Shown here in pieces: positions 19,828 to 29,950 of a stretch of 64,000 bases of DNA (positions are counted from its first letter, which is position 1; every line of letters starts with the position of its first letter). The position numbers were made by a program, and so were the translations under genes. Under the pieces are notes generated by a model. That model was given only the letters and a program-made list of their open reading frames with translations, was not told the DNA's origin and ran no database searches. The DNA comes from Prorocentrum cordatum (lineage: Eukaryota; Sar; Dinophyceae; Prorocentrales; Prorocentraceae): NCBI GenBank assembly GCA_963575745.1, contig CAUYUJ010007402.1:397565-461564 (forward strand), read 5' to 3'.

Positions 19828-20549
19828 ACCCGGAAATCCCTGGGGCCCTCATACCTTCGAGCGGGCCACCGGGGCCGAGATCGCCCCCGTCGCTCGAAAC
19901 TCCTCGATAATCTCCCTGAGCCCTCGAGACGCCTCTTGGCCCGTCGTTGGCTCTCAGACTCCTAGATCGCCTGGGCCACCTAGACCAGGCGGGGAATCAG
20001 CGGCAGAACAGGAGGAGTCGACGCAGAAATCGAAGGACCCCCAAACGCCCCCAATCGGGCCGGGAGTCCATCGCCCCCAAACGCCGCCTCTCCACCTTGG
20101 GGGGCCAAGTGGAGGCGCGGGCGGCCCTGGCGCAGGCCGGCGCGCCCCCGGGCTGGGCCGACCCCAGGGCGCCCGCCCTCGGGGCCCGGTCGCCGGGCGA
20201 CGGGGGCGACGACGAGGCGGGGAGAGGAGCGAGAGGGGGAAGAAGGCCCGGCAAAGAGGAGACAGAGGAGCGAACAGGACCCTCGGAGCCTGACGACTCC
20301 GACCGTTGCGCCTCCTGCCCGGAGTCGTCTATCGATGCGACGAGAGGGGGCGGCAGCTCGGCGGGGGACTACCCGGGGAGGGAAGGCGGCCTGGACGGAA
20401 GCCGCGGCATCGTCGATCCAGCTCGAGGGGCCCCCCAGCTCGACGCGGCAACGACCCCGGGGCCGTCGGGGAGGGGGAGGGGGGCAGACCGAGGGGTCAA
20501 CAGCTCCCTCAGAGGAAGGTCGAAGGGCTGGCCCTGGAAGCCGGGGGCC

Positions 20550-21075
20550 AGGATCACCCTGGGCCCTGGCGGGCTCGCCCCAGGCCTCGTCGGGGAGGGG
20601 GCCCCCCTCTGAACGTCGACCGCCGGCGCGCGCCCAGCCCAAACTGACTGGAGGAGCTCGCGCCACTGGGGGTCCTGGGCCAGCTGAAGTCCGCAATCCT
20701 CTGCAAGATTCGCAGCCGAACCTGTTCCTGATGGCGTTTCCAGAGGCGGGCCCTCTCGGCGACCGACGCCGCGGTTCCTTCGGCAATAACCGCAACTGCT
20801 GGCCCGGCCCAGCCATCTCTGCTTCTCCCCAGAGCGTCGGCCTTCGAGGAAATCCGAGCACGGCGATGCCGCGCAAACACCCACAGGCCTGGAGTAAACA
20901 TCGCGGACCCCGGCATCTTCGCCCGGCTGGCCCTGGAGCCAAGGCCCCCGGAGCTGACCTGGCGGCGCGCCGCCGCCAGAACTTCCTGAGCGCGAACGAA
21001 CTCTGCCCCGGCTTAGCCCTGCTCCGCCGGGAGGCGGGCGAGATCCTCCGAGAGAGACCAACGCATGCACTTTGG
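20550..21075 (-). pseudogene. Copia integrase C-terminal segment
   Basis: The minus frame of 20916-20554 contains PGLWVFARH, then GRSRDGWAGPAVAVIAEG, then LWKRHQEQVR. This is the small beta-barrel-like segment after the integrase catalytic core in dinoflagellate copia elements (typically VW..R..GWHGP..V....LW.C..EQVR). Upstream, EFVRAQEVLAAARRQ fits the preceding helical linker. It ends in Pro/Gly-rich sequence with no clear function. Confidence 0.65.
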
Positions 21076-21610
21076 ACGACCAGTGTCGTCCACAAACAAC
21101 ATACATACCAACAAAAGGCATATATACCATGATTTTCGTTTTCGTTGTGCGAAGTTGTTCGCGCTCGCATATTCGTGTTTTTGGTTGTTTAATGTAGAGC
21201 ACGGTGCAATCGCACATGATCCATCACGCGTTTTTCAGCGTCGCGCGCTTGAGAATGCAGCAGCTCAACCAAAATTTTATCATCATTCCTCCTCTGCCTT
21301 CCTCTCCCACTTTTCCTCTCTCGTTATCATAGATTCCTCGTTTCCTGTTATCCCTCAATGTTGCTCTTCGATCTCCCGCGCCCCTCCCGCGTTCGTCGAC
21401 TCCGTTTTTTCTGCATGGCCCCCCTCCTCCAATAATCCCCCTGACTTGCCCCTTCCTCTTATCCTCCTTATCCTCCTCCCCCTTGTCATCCTCGACATCC
21501 TCCCTCCTCGTGCCTTTCTGTCCCCCATTCGTCCTCCCCGGTGCGGCATCGACCGAGGCCGCGCGGGAAGGGCCAGGAAGCTCGCGGGGGGGGCCCAGGA
21601 GGGCACCGCC
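21076..21610. other. No gene; lower-GC segment
   Basis: This contains a somewhat AT-richer stretch (21090-21380) and CTCC runs. No coding motif was recognised. Confidence 0.45.
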
Positions 21611-21639
21611 GCCGCACAGAGAGGGCACGGAGGGCAGAA

Positions 21640-22035
21640 GAACCCCCGAGACCCCCCGACACCCCCAAGATCCCCAAAATTCCCCAGGAAACCTTCAGAG
21701 ACCCAGGAAACCCTCGAGACCCCCAAGATCCCCGATATACCCCAAAAGATCCCAAGGCCCGAAGGCCCTCAAGATCCCCATGAACCCAAGGCCCAAAGAT
21801 CCCCAAGACCACAAGATCCCCAAGGCCCCCAATATCCAAACCCTCAAGACTCAAGAGACCCCGAAGATCCCAAGACTTAAGAGACCCACGTTCCCCAATA
21901 TCCCAAGGTCCCCAAGATCCTATGGAACCCCTCAAGGCCCCCAAGATCCAAAACCTCAAGAGACCCCCGAGATCCCAAGGATTCCCTAGGCTCCACAGGC
22001 CCCCCAGATCCCCAAGGGCCCCAATGTTCCCAAGA
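21640..22035. repeat. CCCCAAGATCCC minisatellite
   Basis: Imperfect units of about 10-15 bp such as CCCCCAAGATCCCC and AGACCCCCGA run for about 400 bp. They relate to the CCAAGAGGCCCC repeats elsewhere in the window. Confidence 0.85.
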
Positions 22036-22420
22036 ACCAGGGGCGATGGCGGGATGGGCCGAAAGCCTCAACCTATTTTTCGTTCGATCCAACCACGGAC
22101 GAAGCACAGCTTGCACGTCATTGACTCCTGCGCCCTTCGCAGCAGTGAAAACGACCGAACACTAACAAGCATCACAGTCACCCCGTAGAATATTGCAGAG
22201 GCCGGCAGACAAAGCGGCGCTCGCTCCATCGCTGTCCAATCAGGAGCAGGGCACGTTTCAGCACTCGCCGGCCCCAGGGGGCCAAAGAGGCGTGAGCGCG
22301 CCTTCCCCGTACTTACGTTGGAGCGAGGACGGGAATGACGAGGAGAGCCAAGGTGGGGAAGAGGAAATTGAAGGATGGACGAGGATTTGGCGGACGCGGC
22401 AGCAAGATATATCAACTTAG
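22036..22420. other. No confident gene
   Basis: This is 3' of the gene at 22440-23467 on the minus strand. The open frame continues to 22068 but loses coding character after about 22440, so this may be an intron or 3' flank. Confidence 0.4.
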
Positions 22421-22439
22421 ACGAGCTCCGAGGGTCGGT

Positions 22440-23467
22440 CCGTTGCCCTGACCTCTTCCACTTACCTAAAAAATCTTCCTCTCGCAACGTGTCAAACCAC
22501 AGCGGATTCATGCGACTACGGGGCAGATCCATCAAAGCGCGCTGCCAATAATGATCTTTCTGCCTGAGGCGCCAAAGAAACAAATTCTTACGAGTGCTGT
22601 CATCACATAGCCAGGCGTTGCATTTCAATGTAACCATGCCATACTTCTTGGCCTCGGCAGCGTCTTCACACGACAAGATCGGCCCATTTTTGCCAAAGAG
22701 AGATATGTATGATGAGAGAGCCTTGAGAAGCGTCGCCCTCATGCGGCCCCTGGCACTCCCACTGCGCAATTTGCCACAACGGTCGCTCACGAAGAAAACA
22801 AGAGCTTTGACGCTGACGGCCTTGAAAGCGCTGCTCAGTTCAGGGTAGTTCTGGTCGTTGAGCCTGTCTTTCCCAAACGATCTCAGCGAGAAGCCGGGGC
22901 CCTGTCGAGGGGGGGCGAAACGGGGGGGGCACCTCGTTTTCGCGCGGTCGATCCCAGGGCCCGAAAATCAGACATAACAAAACGACTGGGCGACGGCGGC
23001 CGACGACTACATTCCCCGACCTTCGGGCAAGCCAGCCGGAGCGACTTGCGCCACTCGTGCACCTTCTCCCATTCATCCAACAAATTTTGATCAGTAGTTT
23101 GCGTTGCATCACCGATAAGACCTTCAAAGATAAGGTCTAGGAGCGCCGATGGTATAATATCCCGGACAATCCCGAGGAATAAATCATGGGCGTCATCAAA
23201 CAGATTGAGCTCGATGCGCCAACCAACTATTTGACTCAAAGGCGACATCAAGTCAGCAGGACAAGTTGCCAAGTACCTCTCGTGCGACAGCGCTGTCTGA
23301 AGATGGCCAGCGCTATCGTTGAAATCTGTATACAGAAGCGACGCGTCAGCATGCAAGTGGGTATTGTTTGCGCCGCACCTGTCACACATCTTAGTGCGCT
23401 GCCAAAAACTAGAAAAAAAATCACCTCCTTGCGAGCTTTCAAGTCGGCTTTGCTCCCAGCGAAACAA
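22440..23467 (-). CDS. Dinoflagellate-expanded family protein, two exons, partial
   Basis: Exon 1 (about 23467-23021) contains RTKMCDRCGANNTH, SHERYL, GWRIELNLFDDAHDLFLGI and EWRKSLRLACPK. Exon 2 (22901 to about 22440) continues in frame with GPGFSLRSFGKDRLN, QNYPELSSAFKAVSVKAL, LWRLRQKDHYWQRAL and MNPLWFDTLREEDFLGKW. The 119-bp intron (23020-22902) starts GTCGGG and ends CGACAG, a canonical GT-AG pair. The two exons join without a frame change. I recognise the order (Cys pair, D-x-H-D, RxKxHY, NP..D.EDF-x-GK) as a very large family in dinoflagellate genomes with transposase-like spread but no assigned reaction. Both ends are uncertain, and more exons are likely upstream. Confidence 0.65.
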
Positions 23468-23469
23468 GC

Positions 23470-23900
23470 CATGAATACGCCAGCTCGTCCGCAGACGAGC
23501 AAATCACAGGGCTCGCCGACATGAAATTCCATTACAAAAGGAAGGAGGAAGGAGAAGAGAAAGGAGGGCAGGAGGTTGGGGGGGGGGCGAGGAGGAGCAG
23601 AAAGAGGAAGAGGAGAAGAAAGACGAAATAGAGAGGGGGGGGGCCAGGGAAGGAAAGGCCGGGGTGGCTTCGCGAGAGGGCCCGAACGGTCTAGCATTGA
23701 GATGCCTCCCCAATCTTATCCGCAACCAACTTCAGGATGGCAAGTTCTCGGCGTCGTCTTTGCGGCCCTTATTTTTCTCTCCTGAGTGCCCCTCGCTCGC
23801 TCCTTCTATCTATATCATCCTCCGCCACCTCCTTCCCAGTCCTCCCCCCCATTCACCCCCCCCCTCCTCCTCCTCCTCCGCCCTCTTCTGCCCCCCCCCC
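23470..23900. other. No gene; purine then pyrimidine runs to the gap
   Basis: AGGAGG-rich sequence to about 23655, then CTCC/CCCC runs leading into the assembly gap. Confidence 0.6.
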
Positions 23901-24000
23901 NNNNNNNNNNNNNNNNNNNNNNNNNNNNNNNNNNNNNNNNNNNNNNNNNNNNNNNNNNNNNNNNNNNNNNNNNNNNNNNNNNNNNNNNNNNNNNNNNNNN
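23901..24000. other. Assembly gap of 100 N
   Basis: Exactly 100 N, a conventional scaffold gap of unknown true size. Sequence order across it depends on scaffolding. Confidence 0.99.
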
Positions 24001-24249
24001 AAAAACTCCTCATCCTACTCCTCACCATCTGGGGGTTCCACCGAAAGCTCCAGGCGCGCGCTCGCACGCGCGCAACACGGCCTCGGCACCCCTCACGTGT
24101 TTCGCGGCCCAATAGGGAGCGCAACCGAAGGCGCCAAGTCCGCTCGAATGCGCCCGTCACAGTAAGCATGTCGACGCGCATCTCAAACGATTCGTGGCCC
24201 CATCGGGACCTCTGCCACAGGCGCCAGTGGTTACCGCGTTGGTTACTCC

Positions 24250-24650
24250 CCCTCCTCCTCCTCCTCCTCCTCCTCCTCCTCCTCGTCCTCCTCCTCCACC
24301 TCCTCCTCCTCATGATCCCCTTCATCCAACTCCTATCCTCCTCCTCCTCCTCCTCCTCCTGCTCCTCCTGCCCCTCCTCCTCCACCTCCTCCTCCGCCTC
24401 GCCATCATCCCCTTCCGCAGGTGTCTCTTCCTCCTTATCATACTCCTGAACTTGATCCCGCTCCTGCCGCTGCTGCTTATCCTGCTCATCTTCCCCCTCC
24501 TCCTCGCCTGCCTCATCTCATCATTCTATTTCGAGTCCTCATCATCCGTCTCCTCCACCCCCTCCTCCGCGTCCGCCTCCTCTTCCGTCTCCTTCTCCTC
24601 CTCCTCCTCCTCCTCCTCCTCCTCCTCATACTCCTCCTTAGATCATTCTC
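24250..24650. repeat. CTC pyrimidine tract
   Basis: About 400 bp dominated by CTCCTC with CTCATC and CTCCGC variants. Its purine counterpart (GAGGAG, 25021-25150) lies on the other side of the AT-rich island. Confidence 0.9.
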
Positions 24651-24750
24651 ATCCCTCATTATCCTTCCACATCTCTCGCTCATCCTCCATACTCCACATG
24701 CCGATGCATCGCGCAGCGGTGTCCAATTGACGCTGTCGACGACCGGCGTC

Positions 24751-24775
24751 GGCCGGCGTCGATCCGACGCCGGCC
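24751..24775. repeat. Hairpin, 11-bp perfect stem
   Basis: GGCCGGCGTCG (24751-24761), loop ATC, then the exact reverse complement (24765-24775). A near-identical hairpin lies at 24988-25010 (loop AAT, one G-T pair). Confidence 0.9.
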
Positions 24776-24862
24776 CCGGCGCGCGGGTCGCCGCGCGTCG
24801 CCGCCGGCGCGGCCGCGCCGGGGGGGGGGGGACGGCCCGATGCGCCGGCGCCCGCGCCGCGT

Positions 24863-24957
24863 AATATAAATATTTAAATCTCCTATAATATTCTATATTA
24901 TATATATTGATATTAATACTAATTAAATATTATATATAATATGAAAATTTAGATATC
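24863..24957. other. AT-rich island (about 95 bp) in very GC-rich surroundings
   Basis: Nearly all A/T with many TATAT and ATTAAT words, flanked on both sides by GCCGGCG-rich sequence with matching hairpins. The function is unknown. Candidates are an insertion, a matrix-attachment-like or unwinding element, or a foreign (for example organellar) fragment. Confidence 0.8.
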
Positions 24958-25020
24958 AATGCCGGCCCGGCGTCGCTTCTGCCCCGGGCCGGCGTTGAAT
25001 CGACGCCGGCGCCGGCGCGC

Positions 25021-25150
25021 GGAGGAGGAGGAGGAGGAGGAAGAGGGAGGAGGAGGTGGAGGAGGAGGAGGAGGAGGGGGGGGGAGGAGGAGGAGGAGGT
25101 GGGAGGGAGGAGGAGGAGGAGGAAGAGGAGAAGGAGGAGGAGGAAGAGAG
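25021..25150. repeat. GAG purine tract
   Basis: GGAGGAGGAGG repeats on the plus strand, complementary in type to the CTC tract at 24250-24650. Confidence 0.9.
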
Positions 25151-25421
25151 GAATCGCACGACGATCAGACGATCCGACGCAACGCTAGTTGCCGATCGCG
25201 TTATCATCGCTGGCCACTTCCTCGTAAACCCAACACCCCACACTCGGGCTGCGCACAGGGCGCTGACGAGGCAGCTGCAGAGGGCGGAGAGGGGAAGGGA
25301 GGCTGAGAAAAGGGCCCCGATGAGTATATACAGGCATCTTAAGATGTCCGACGCTATCCAGAAGCATCCAGGAGTGCGCAAACACTTCTATAATAACATA
25401 TTATCAACATCTGTGATCTAA
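25150..25421 (+). CDS. Possible C-terminal exon, about 90 codons
   Basis: The frame that crosses the GAG tract continues with varied, non-repetitive sequence: RNRTTIRRSDATLVADRV, then PMSIYRHLKMSDAIQKHPG, then KHFYNNILSTSVI, ending in TAA 25419-25421. Composition is unlike the repeat. I recognise no family, and it is the only plus-strand candidate between 2 and 57 kb. An alternative is unspliced non-coding sequence. Confidence 0.25.
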
Positions 25422-25428
25422 GAGCAAT

Positions 25429-25710
25429 CTAAAGATTTAATTTGGGATTAGGCGAAATACAACAGACATATAGACCTCCAGCTTCCGGCATTCTACTCCA
25501 ATCCACGCCGTTTCTACGGCTTTTTTCCGGCGTTGATTTCTGCGCAGAAGTTAAAAATAAGTAGAAAAAGGCGAGCGATGTCCAAGGCGATTCTATCAGG
25601 GCACTAGTTAACCTCAACAGAACACAATGCATTCGATATGTCACAAGTTTTGAACAGCAGATCCCCCTTATAACCTTGCCACGGTGCCCTCGACAGGCAC
25701 GAGCGCCCAA
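25429..25710 (-). CDS. Weak ORF in low-GC sequence
   Basis: A 93-codon minus-strand frame includes MHCVLLRLTSALIESPW and SLAFFYLFLTSAQKS. Lower GC than its surroundings. It could be the next exon after 26061-26440 or an intron. No family was recognised. Confidence 0.2.
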   Translation of the reverse strand: MGARACRGHRGKVIRGICCSKLVTYRMHCVLLRLTSALIESPWTSLAFFYLFLTSAQKSTPEKSRRNGVDWSRMPEAGGLYVCCISPNPKLNL

Positions 25711-26060
25711 CGGTTCGAAATAAAACGACCCCTACAGGAGATGCCGTCGCGCAAAGCTTGCATCGGGCCCGCAAGGCCCCAGCGCGGTCACGATATGAGG
25801 TCGGGGCGGGGGGCGGGGGCGGATCCAGAAATGCACCGAGGCCCGCTCCATTGATCGATGCCGCCAGCGCTTGAAATGCATAACAAAAAGGGGAGGGGGG
25901 GGGATCGACGGAGGGAGAGAGGGGGGGGGGGCGGAGGAGGGGGGCGAAGGTGAGGAAGAAGAAAAGAAGGAGGGGAAGGGGAGGGCGGGGGACTGGTCAT
26001 TTCTGGCGACGCTGGCTCTGACCTGGGCTCAGCTGCCGCGCGCATATGGATCCACCGCAT

Positions 26061-26440
26061 TCACAATTGCAGCAGGTAGCGAAACACTGGCGCAAGGTCT
26101 GCATCGTCCCAATTATCACCACCAACCCAATCCTTCTCGGTCAACATTTTTCGTCGAGAAAGGTCCGACACGGCAGAAGCCCAACCTCGAATCGACTCTC
26201 GATGTAAATCGTACAGATGCTGTATATTTTCCCCAAACAGTTCGGGATATGCCTGCGTGCCTTTCAAGTCTTTCCCACCGCTCCACTTCCTGACACCTTG
26301 CGCAGTCCACTCGGTGTAGGTCTCAACAGAAGGGTCTGGCATGAAAGGCTGGGCGAATCTACTGATATCTTTGAACCACGGGAAAGGCGAGTAAATCCAC
26401 CGCTCCACATTGGGGACCCCAGGGTTCAGTGCTTTGGCTG
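26061..26440 (-). CDS. Exon of a dinoflagellate-expanded family protein
   Basis: About 125 codons of well-mixed sequence include VERWIYSPFPWFKDISRFA, AYPELFGENIQHLYDLH and NWDDADLAPVFRYLLQL. The YP..FG..I..LY and W.DA.L..V.RYL blocks resemble a domain that I recall recurring in dinoflagellate transposon-linked proteins. Upstream it runs into C/G homopolymers that are probably intronic. A possible GT donor (GTGAAT) sits at 26064 just before the TGA. It may belong with the exons at 22.4-23.5 kb, but the gap between makes that uncertain. Confidence 0.45.
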
Positions 26441-26599
26441 CCCCTCCCGCCCCCCCCCCCCCCCGCGACGTGCGCTTCTGTAGTAATCCCGCCACGCAGC
26501 CTTCTGGGCGCAGGTGGTCTAGGGCGCGCACTTTTCCAACATCTCTCCTGCCCCTGCTTGGGAGGGCCTACCCCCCCCCCCCCTGCGTTTGGGCGGGGG

Positions 26600-27245
26600 G
26601 CGGGGCGACCCATGGCGGCGTCCAAGATGGCCCAATATGGCCCCAAGAGGGCCTCAGAGAGCGCAATATGGCCTCCAAGCTGGCCCAATCTATCGGCAGT
26701 TTGGTCAGTAGCTTGCGACGCGCGCCCGACAGGCCCCAAGACGGCCCCAAGACGGTTTCAAGCGCTGCCCGAGGCCTCCGAGGATCCCCCCCAAGAGGCC
26801 AAAATCTTTCAAACACATAAGCTTTCGTGCTTTCGCCTCCGACGGGCGACTGGGGCCTCAAGATGGCCCCAAGACGGCGCAAGATAGCCCCAGGTGGGAT
26901 CCAAAAGGACCCAAAGACGGCCCCAAGAGCGAGCGCCCCAAGAGCTGCATGGCCAAGAGTGCCCCAGGATGGCACTTTTGAGCCTTCGATGGGGGTCTGA
27001 ATTAAGCCCCCCCCCATGTTTTTTGTTAACGAAAGGGCCCAAGACTGCCCCAAGAGGCCCCTCAGGCAGTCCACAGACAGACCACGGGAGCCCCAAGCAG
27101 CCCCTCAGGAGCCCCAAGAGGGCCCCAAGACGCAACAAAGACGCCCCAAGAAGGCCCTAAGAGGACCTCAAGAGAGCACCAAAAAACGTCCCAGGAGGCC
27201 CGAGGAGGGGCCCAAGAGAATCCCACGAGAGCCCCAACATGCTTC
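26600..27245. repeat. GGCCCCAAGAGG-type dispersed repeat block
   Basis: Many imperfect units such as GGCCCCAAGACGG, GGCCCCAAGAGG and CAAGATGGCCC occur over about 640 bp, with unique interruptions. Related blocks are at 28.7-29.8, 54.0-54.8 and 61.2-61.9 kb. Confidence 0.85.
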
Positions 27246-27306
27246 CAAGTTTCGGAACGCACGCGAGCTTAAGATACAGATCAGCGCAACAATTACACCA
27301 GCGCGA

Positions 27307-28146
27307 CCCTACCTAGAAGTTGGAGCCCCTAGGAAAGAAGCATTAGTTGATAGGCGGTTATATGATATGCCATGCGTTGCTGCGCTACGCTGTGATATGC
27401 TCATATGCTGCGATATGATATGTTATGATATGCTACGCTATGCGATGCTATGTCATGCTGCGATGTGCTATGCTAAGTTACGCTAAGCTATGCTATGGTA
27501 TGCTAAGCTGCACCGTAACATGTTATGCTATGTTATGTTATGGCATGATATGATGTGATATGCTATGCTGCGCTATGCTATGCTATGTTCTGCTATGCTT
27601 GCCTATGTTATGCTAAGCTACGCTAAGCTAAGCTAAGCTAAGCGAACTTTTGGGCAGGGCCTAGGTAGGGAATTACACCCATGCTAATGCTTTGTTTGCT
27701 TTGTGTTGCTTGTGCTTTGCTTTGCTGTCGCTGCTGTTGCGTTGCCTTTGCTTGATGCTATGCTATGCTATGCTTTGCTATGCTATGCTATGCTGCGCTG
27801 TGCTACGCTGTGCTGTGCTGTGCTGTGCTATGCGATACTGGACTATGCTATGATATGCTGTGCTGCGCTATATGCTATGCTATGATATGCTGTGCTCTGC
27901 TATGCTAAAGCTCAGCGAAACTAAGATGAAGGTAAGCTAAGCTAAAATAAACCTGGGCTAAGATGAAGCTAAGCTAAGCTAAGCTGAAATAAAATAAGCT
28001 CATATGAGATAAGCAACTCTTAGCTAAGGGGGCGTCGCTGGGGGGGCCGCGGGGCGGATGCCGGGGGAACCGCCCGGGGCGGGCCCCACTGCCCGGCCCC
28101 TTTAAGATAGAGAGTAAGAGCCCTTCTAGGCAGAGCCTAGATAGGG
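27307..28146. mobile_element. TIR element, copy B (composite)
   Basis: It starts CCCTACCTAGAAGTTGGAGC and ends GGCAGAGCCTAGATAGGG. A complete inner unit, 27307-27670, is itself bounded by CCCTACCTAG and CTAGGTAGGG. The rest (27671-28146) ends with the conserved GGATGCCGGGGGAACCGCCC and CTTTAAGATAGAGAGTAAGA blocks. The interior is TATGC and GCTAAGCTAA repeats. It is non-coding. Confidence 0.75.
27360..28020. repeat. TATGCTATGC and GCTAAGCTAA satellites
   Basis: Degenerate 5-bp-based repeats (GCTAT, GATAT, GCTAA) fill TIR element B in two blocks, about 27360-27640 and 27690-28015, separated by an internal element end near 27660 and a TTTGCTTTG stretch. Confidence 0.9.
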
Positions 28147-28289
28147 AACCATCACGAGTCATCGGAACACCGCTCACCCCTCATCGAAACATCAGCGTAG
28201 CTCGCACTGACTTCAATATTAAGCTTCAATGCGAGAATCTATGCGTGATCCTTGTTTTCCCAGAGACGGCCGCGCTGCATGCGTCCTGC

Positions 28290-28460
28290 CGCCCCTGATT
28301 CACCAACTCCCCTGCTGATCGTTTCTGGATGGGCTGGTAGGGGTACTTTTTGTTGGCAGCCCCCTGGCGAAAGTCAAGAAGCGGGGCATCGAACGGGGCG
28401 CGAAACGGTTAATTGGCCGAAGAGGCGATGGTGGGGATACGCGAGCGTCGAGAATCCCAC
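28290..28460 (+). repeat. Dispersed repeat family D1, copy 2 (with internal segment)
   Basis: GTTTCTGGATGGGCTGG, GGGGTAC (28340-28346), an internal segment of about 94 bp, GGGGATAC (28433-28440), then GCGAGCGTCGAGAA. The order is the same as copy 1. Confidence 0.75.
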
Positions 28461-28679
28461 CGGCTCTCTGGGCGACGGTGGTCTAGATCGTTTCCTCTTC
28501 CACTCTCCTTTTTCCCCTTCGGGGGGGGGGTACCCCTCTCCCTACCCCCCCCCCTGGACCTGGACAGGGGGTTCTGCGAGGTGTCGGAGCGTCCAACGCG
28601 GCCGCGGCGAGGAAGCTAAAATCAATTGCTTCTTTAGGGCGTTGGCCCTACGTTGGCCCCCTGGAAGGGGGGGGGGCCT

Positions 28680-29194
28680 AATTGAAGCCCCCCTCTTGCC
28701 TGATCGATCTCCCCCAGGTCCCAAGAAGGCCCCAATATGGCCCCAAGAGGCCTTCAAGAGGCCCCCAGGAGGCCCCCGAGAGACCCCCGAGAGACCCCAA
28801 AAGCCCACCCAGAGACGCCCAATATGCTCCAGGAGGCCTCGGCGAGAATGCCAATGCGGCCTCGGCGGGGAAGCCAACGTCATTGGGTTCACAAAGGTGT
28901 TGACCCCATTTTGGCGTTCTGTGTGTGCGTGTGAGTGTGTGTGTGTGCGTGTGTCTATGTGCGTGTGTGTGTGTGTGTGTGTGTATGTGTGTGTGCGTGT
29001 GTGTGTGTGTGTGTGTGCGTGTGCGTGCGTGCGCGTGTCTGTGCGTGCGTGTGTGTGTGTGTGTGGTGTGTGCGTGTGTGTGTGTGTGTGTGTGTATGTG
29101 TGTGCGTGTGTGTGTGGTGTGTGTGTGTGTGTGTTTGCCGTGTGTGTGGTGTGTGTGTGCGCGTGGTGTGGGTGGGTGTGTGTGGTGTGTGCGT

Positions 29195-29226
<32 letters not shown>

Positions 29227-29775
29227 CGCGCGCGCATTAATGCCCCCCTCTTGCCTGATCGATCTCCTCCAAGATGACCATAAGAAACGCCCAGGAGACC
29301 ACGAGGGGTCCCAAGGTGGCCCCAAGATGACCCCAAGAGGCGCCCAAGAGGCCCCCAGGAGGCCCCCGAGAGACCCCCGAGAGACCACAAGAGACCCCAG
29401 AGGCGCCCAAGATGCTCCAAGAGGCCTCGGCGAGAATGCCAAAATCATTGGTTTCACTAAGGTTTTCGCCCCATGTTGGCTTCCTGGGGGGGGGGGGGGG
29501 GGTGCGCGAATTAATGCCCACCTTTCGTTTCGTCGATCTCCCCCGAGATGGCCCCAAGAAGCACCCAGGAGGCCCCCAGAGGTCCCAAGGTGGCGCCAAG
29601 ATGGCCCCAAGAGGCCCCCAAGGGGCCCAAAGAGGCCCCCAAGAGACCCCCAAGAGGCCCCAAGAGACCCCCCAGGGGCACCCAAGATGCTCCAAGAGGC
29701 CTCGGCGAGAATGCAAATCATTGATGTTAAAACGATGTTAGCCACATGTTGGCCTCTTGGGGGTGGCGCTGATTA
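28680..29775. repeat. Three tandem copies of a module of about 240-265 bp, joined by TG and G runs
   Basis: Copies at about 28680-28915, 29235-29490 and 29515-29775 each begin with AATT(G/A)A(A/T)GCCC.CC and a GATCGATCTCC-like word. They continue with CAAGAGGCCC repeats, then CAAGATGCTCCAAGAGGCCTC and GGCGAGAATGC, and end near a C(A/G)TTGG..CCCCAT word. Copies 1 and 2 are joined by (TG)n plus a G run, and copies 2 and 3 by a G run. Confidence 0.85.
28916..29230. repeat. (TG)n microsatellite ending in a G run of about 30
   Basis: About 280 bp of TG repeats with C substitutions are followed by a pure G run at about 29196-29226. Cys/Val or His/Thr frames here are artefacts. Confidence 0.95.
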
Positions 29776-29865
29776 AGAGCAAGAGTGCCTGGGAGAGCCC
29801 AAAATGACCTCCAAGATGGCTCAAGATATCCCAGGATGTCTCATAATGGCTCCCTCTGCGTGCTG

Positions 29866-29950
29866 CCCACTTCCCTGATCGAGGCAATTCCTCCGGGCGT
29901 CGTTTCTGGATGGGCTGATGGAGATTCGCGAAGCGTCAACAATTACAGCA
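29866..29950 (+). repeat. Dispersed repeat family D1, copy 3 (lacks internal segment)
   Basis: GTTTCTGGATGGGCTG at about 29903 is followed directly by ATGGAGATTCGCGAAGCGTCAACAATT. It therefore has only one GGAGATTC in place of the two GGGATAC boxes and the 83-94 bp between them. Confidence 0.75.

Larger units (their letters stand above)
17850..21075 (-). mobile_element. Ty1/copia retrotransposon remnant
   Basis: In minus-strand order: integrase C-terminal region (about 21060-20550), reverse transcriptase start (about 19600-19290), a repeat-disrupted gap (19187-19020), late RT/RNase H (18939-18262), and an RNase H C-terminal segment (18142-17850). Gag, protease, the integrase catalytic core and LTRs are absent or unrecognisable. 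Frames change many times, so it is a pseudogene. Confidence 0.8.

Noticed and set aside
23650-23900. Plus-strand ORF running through the N gap
   Set aside because: It is open only because N codons are not stops and the flanks are homopolymers.
24194-24864. Pro/Leu/Ser-rich ORFs in the CTC tract
   Set aside because: Microsatellite read-through in all three frames.
28925-29277. Cys/Val-rich ORFs
   Set aside because: Read-through of (TG)n.
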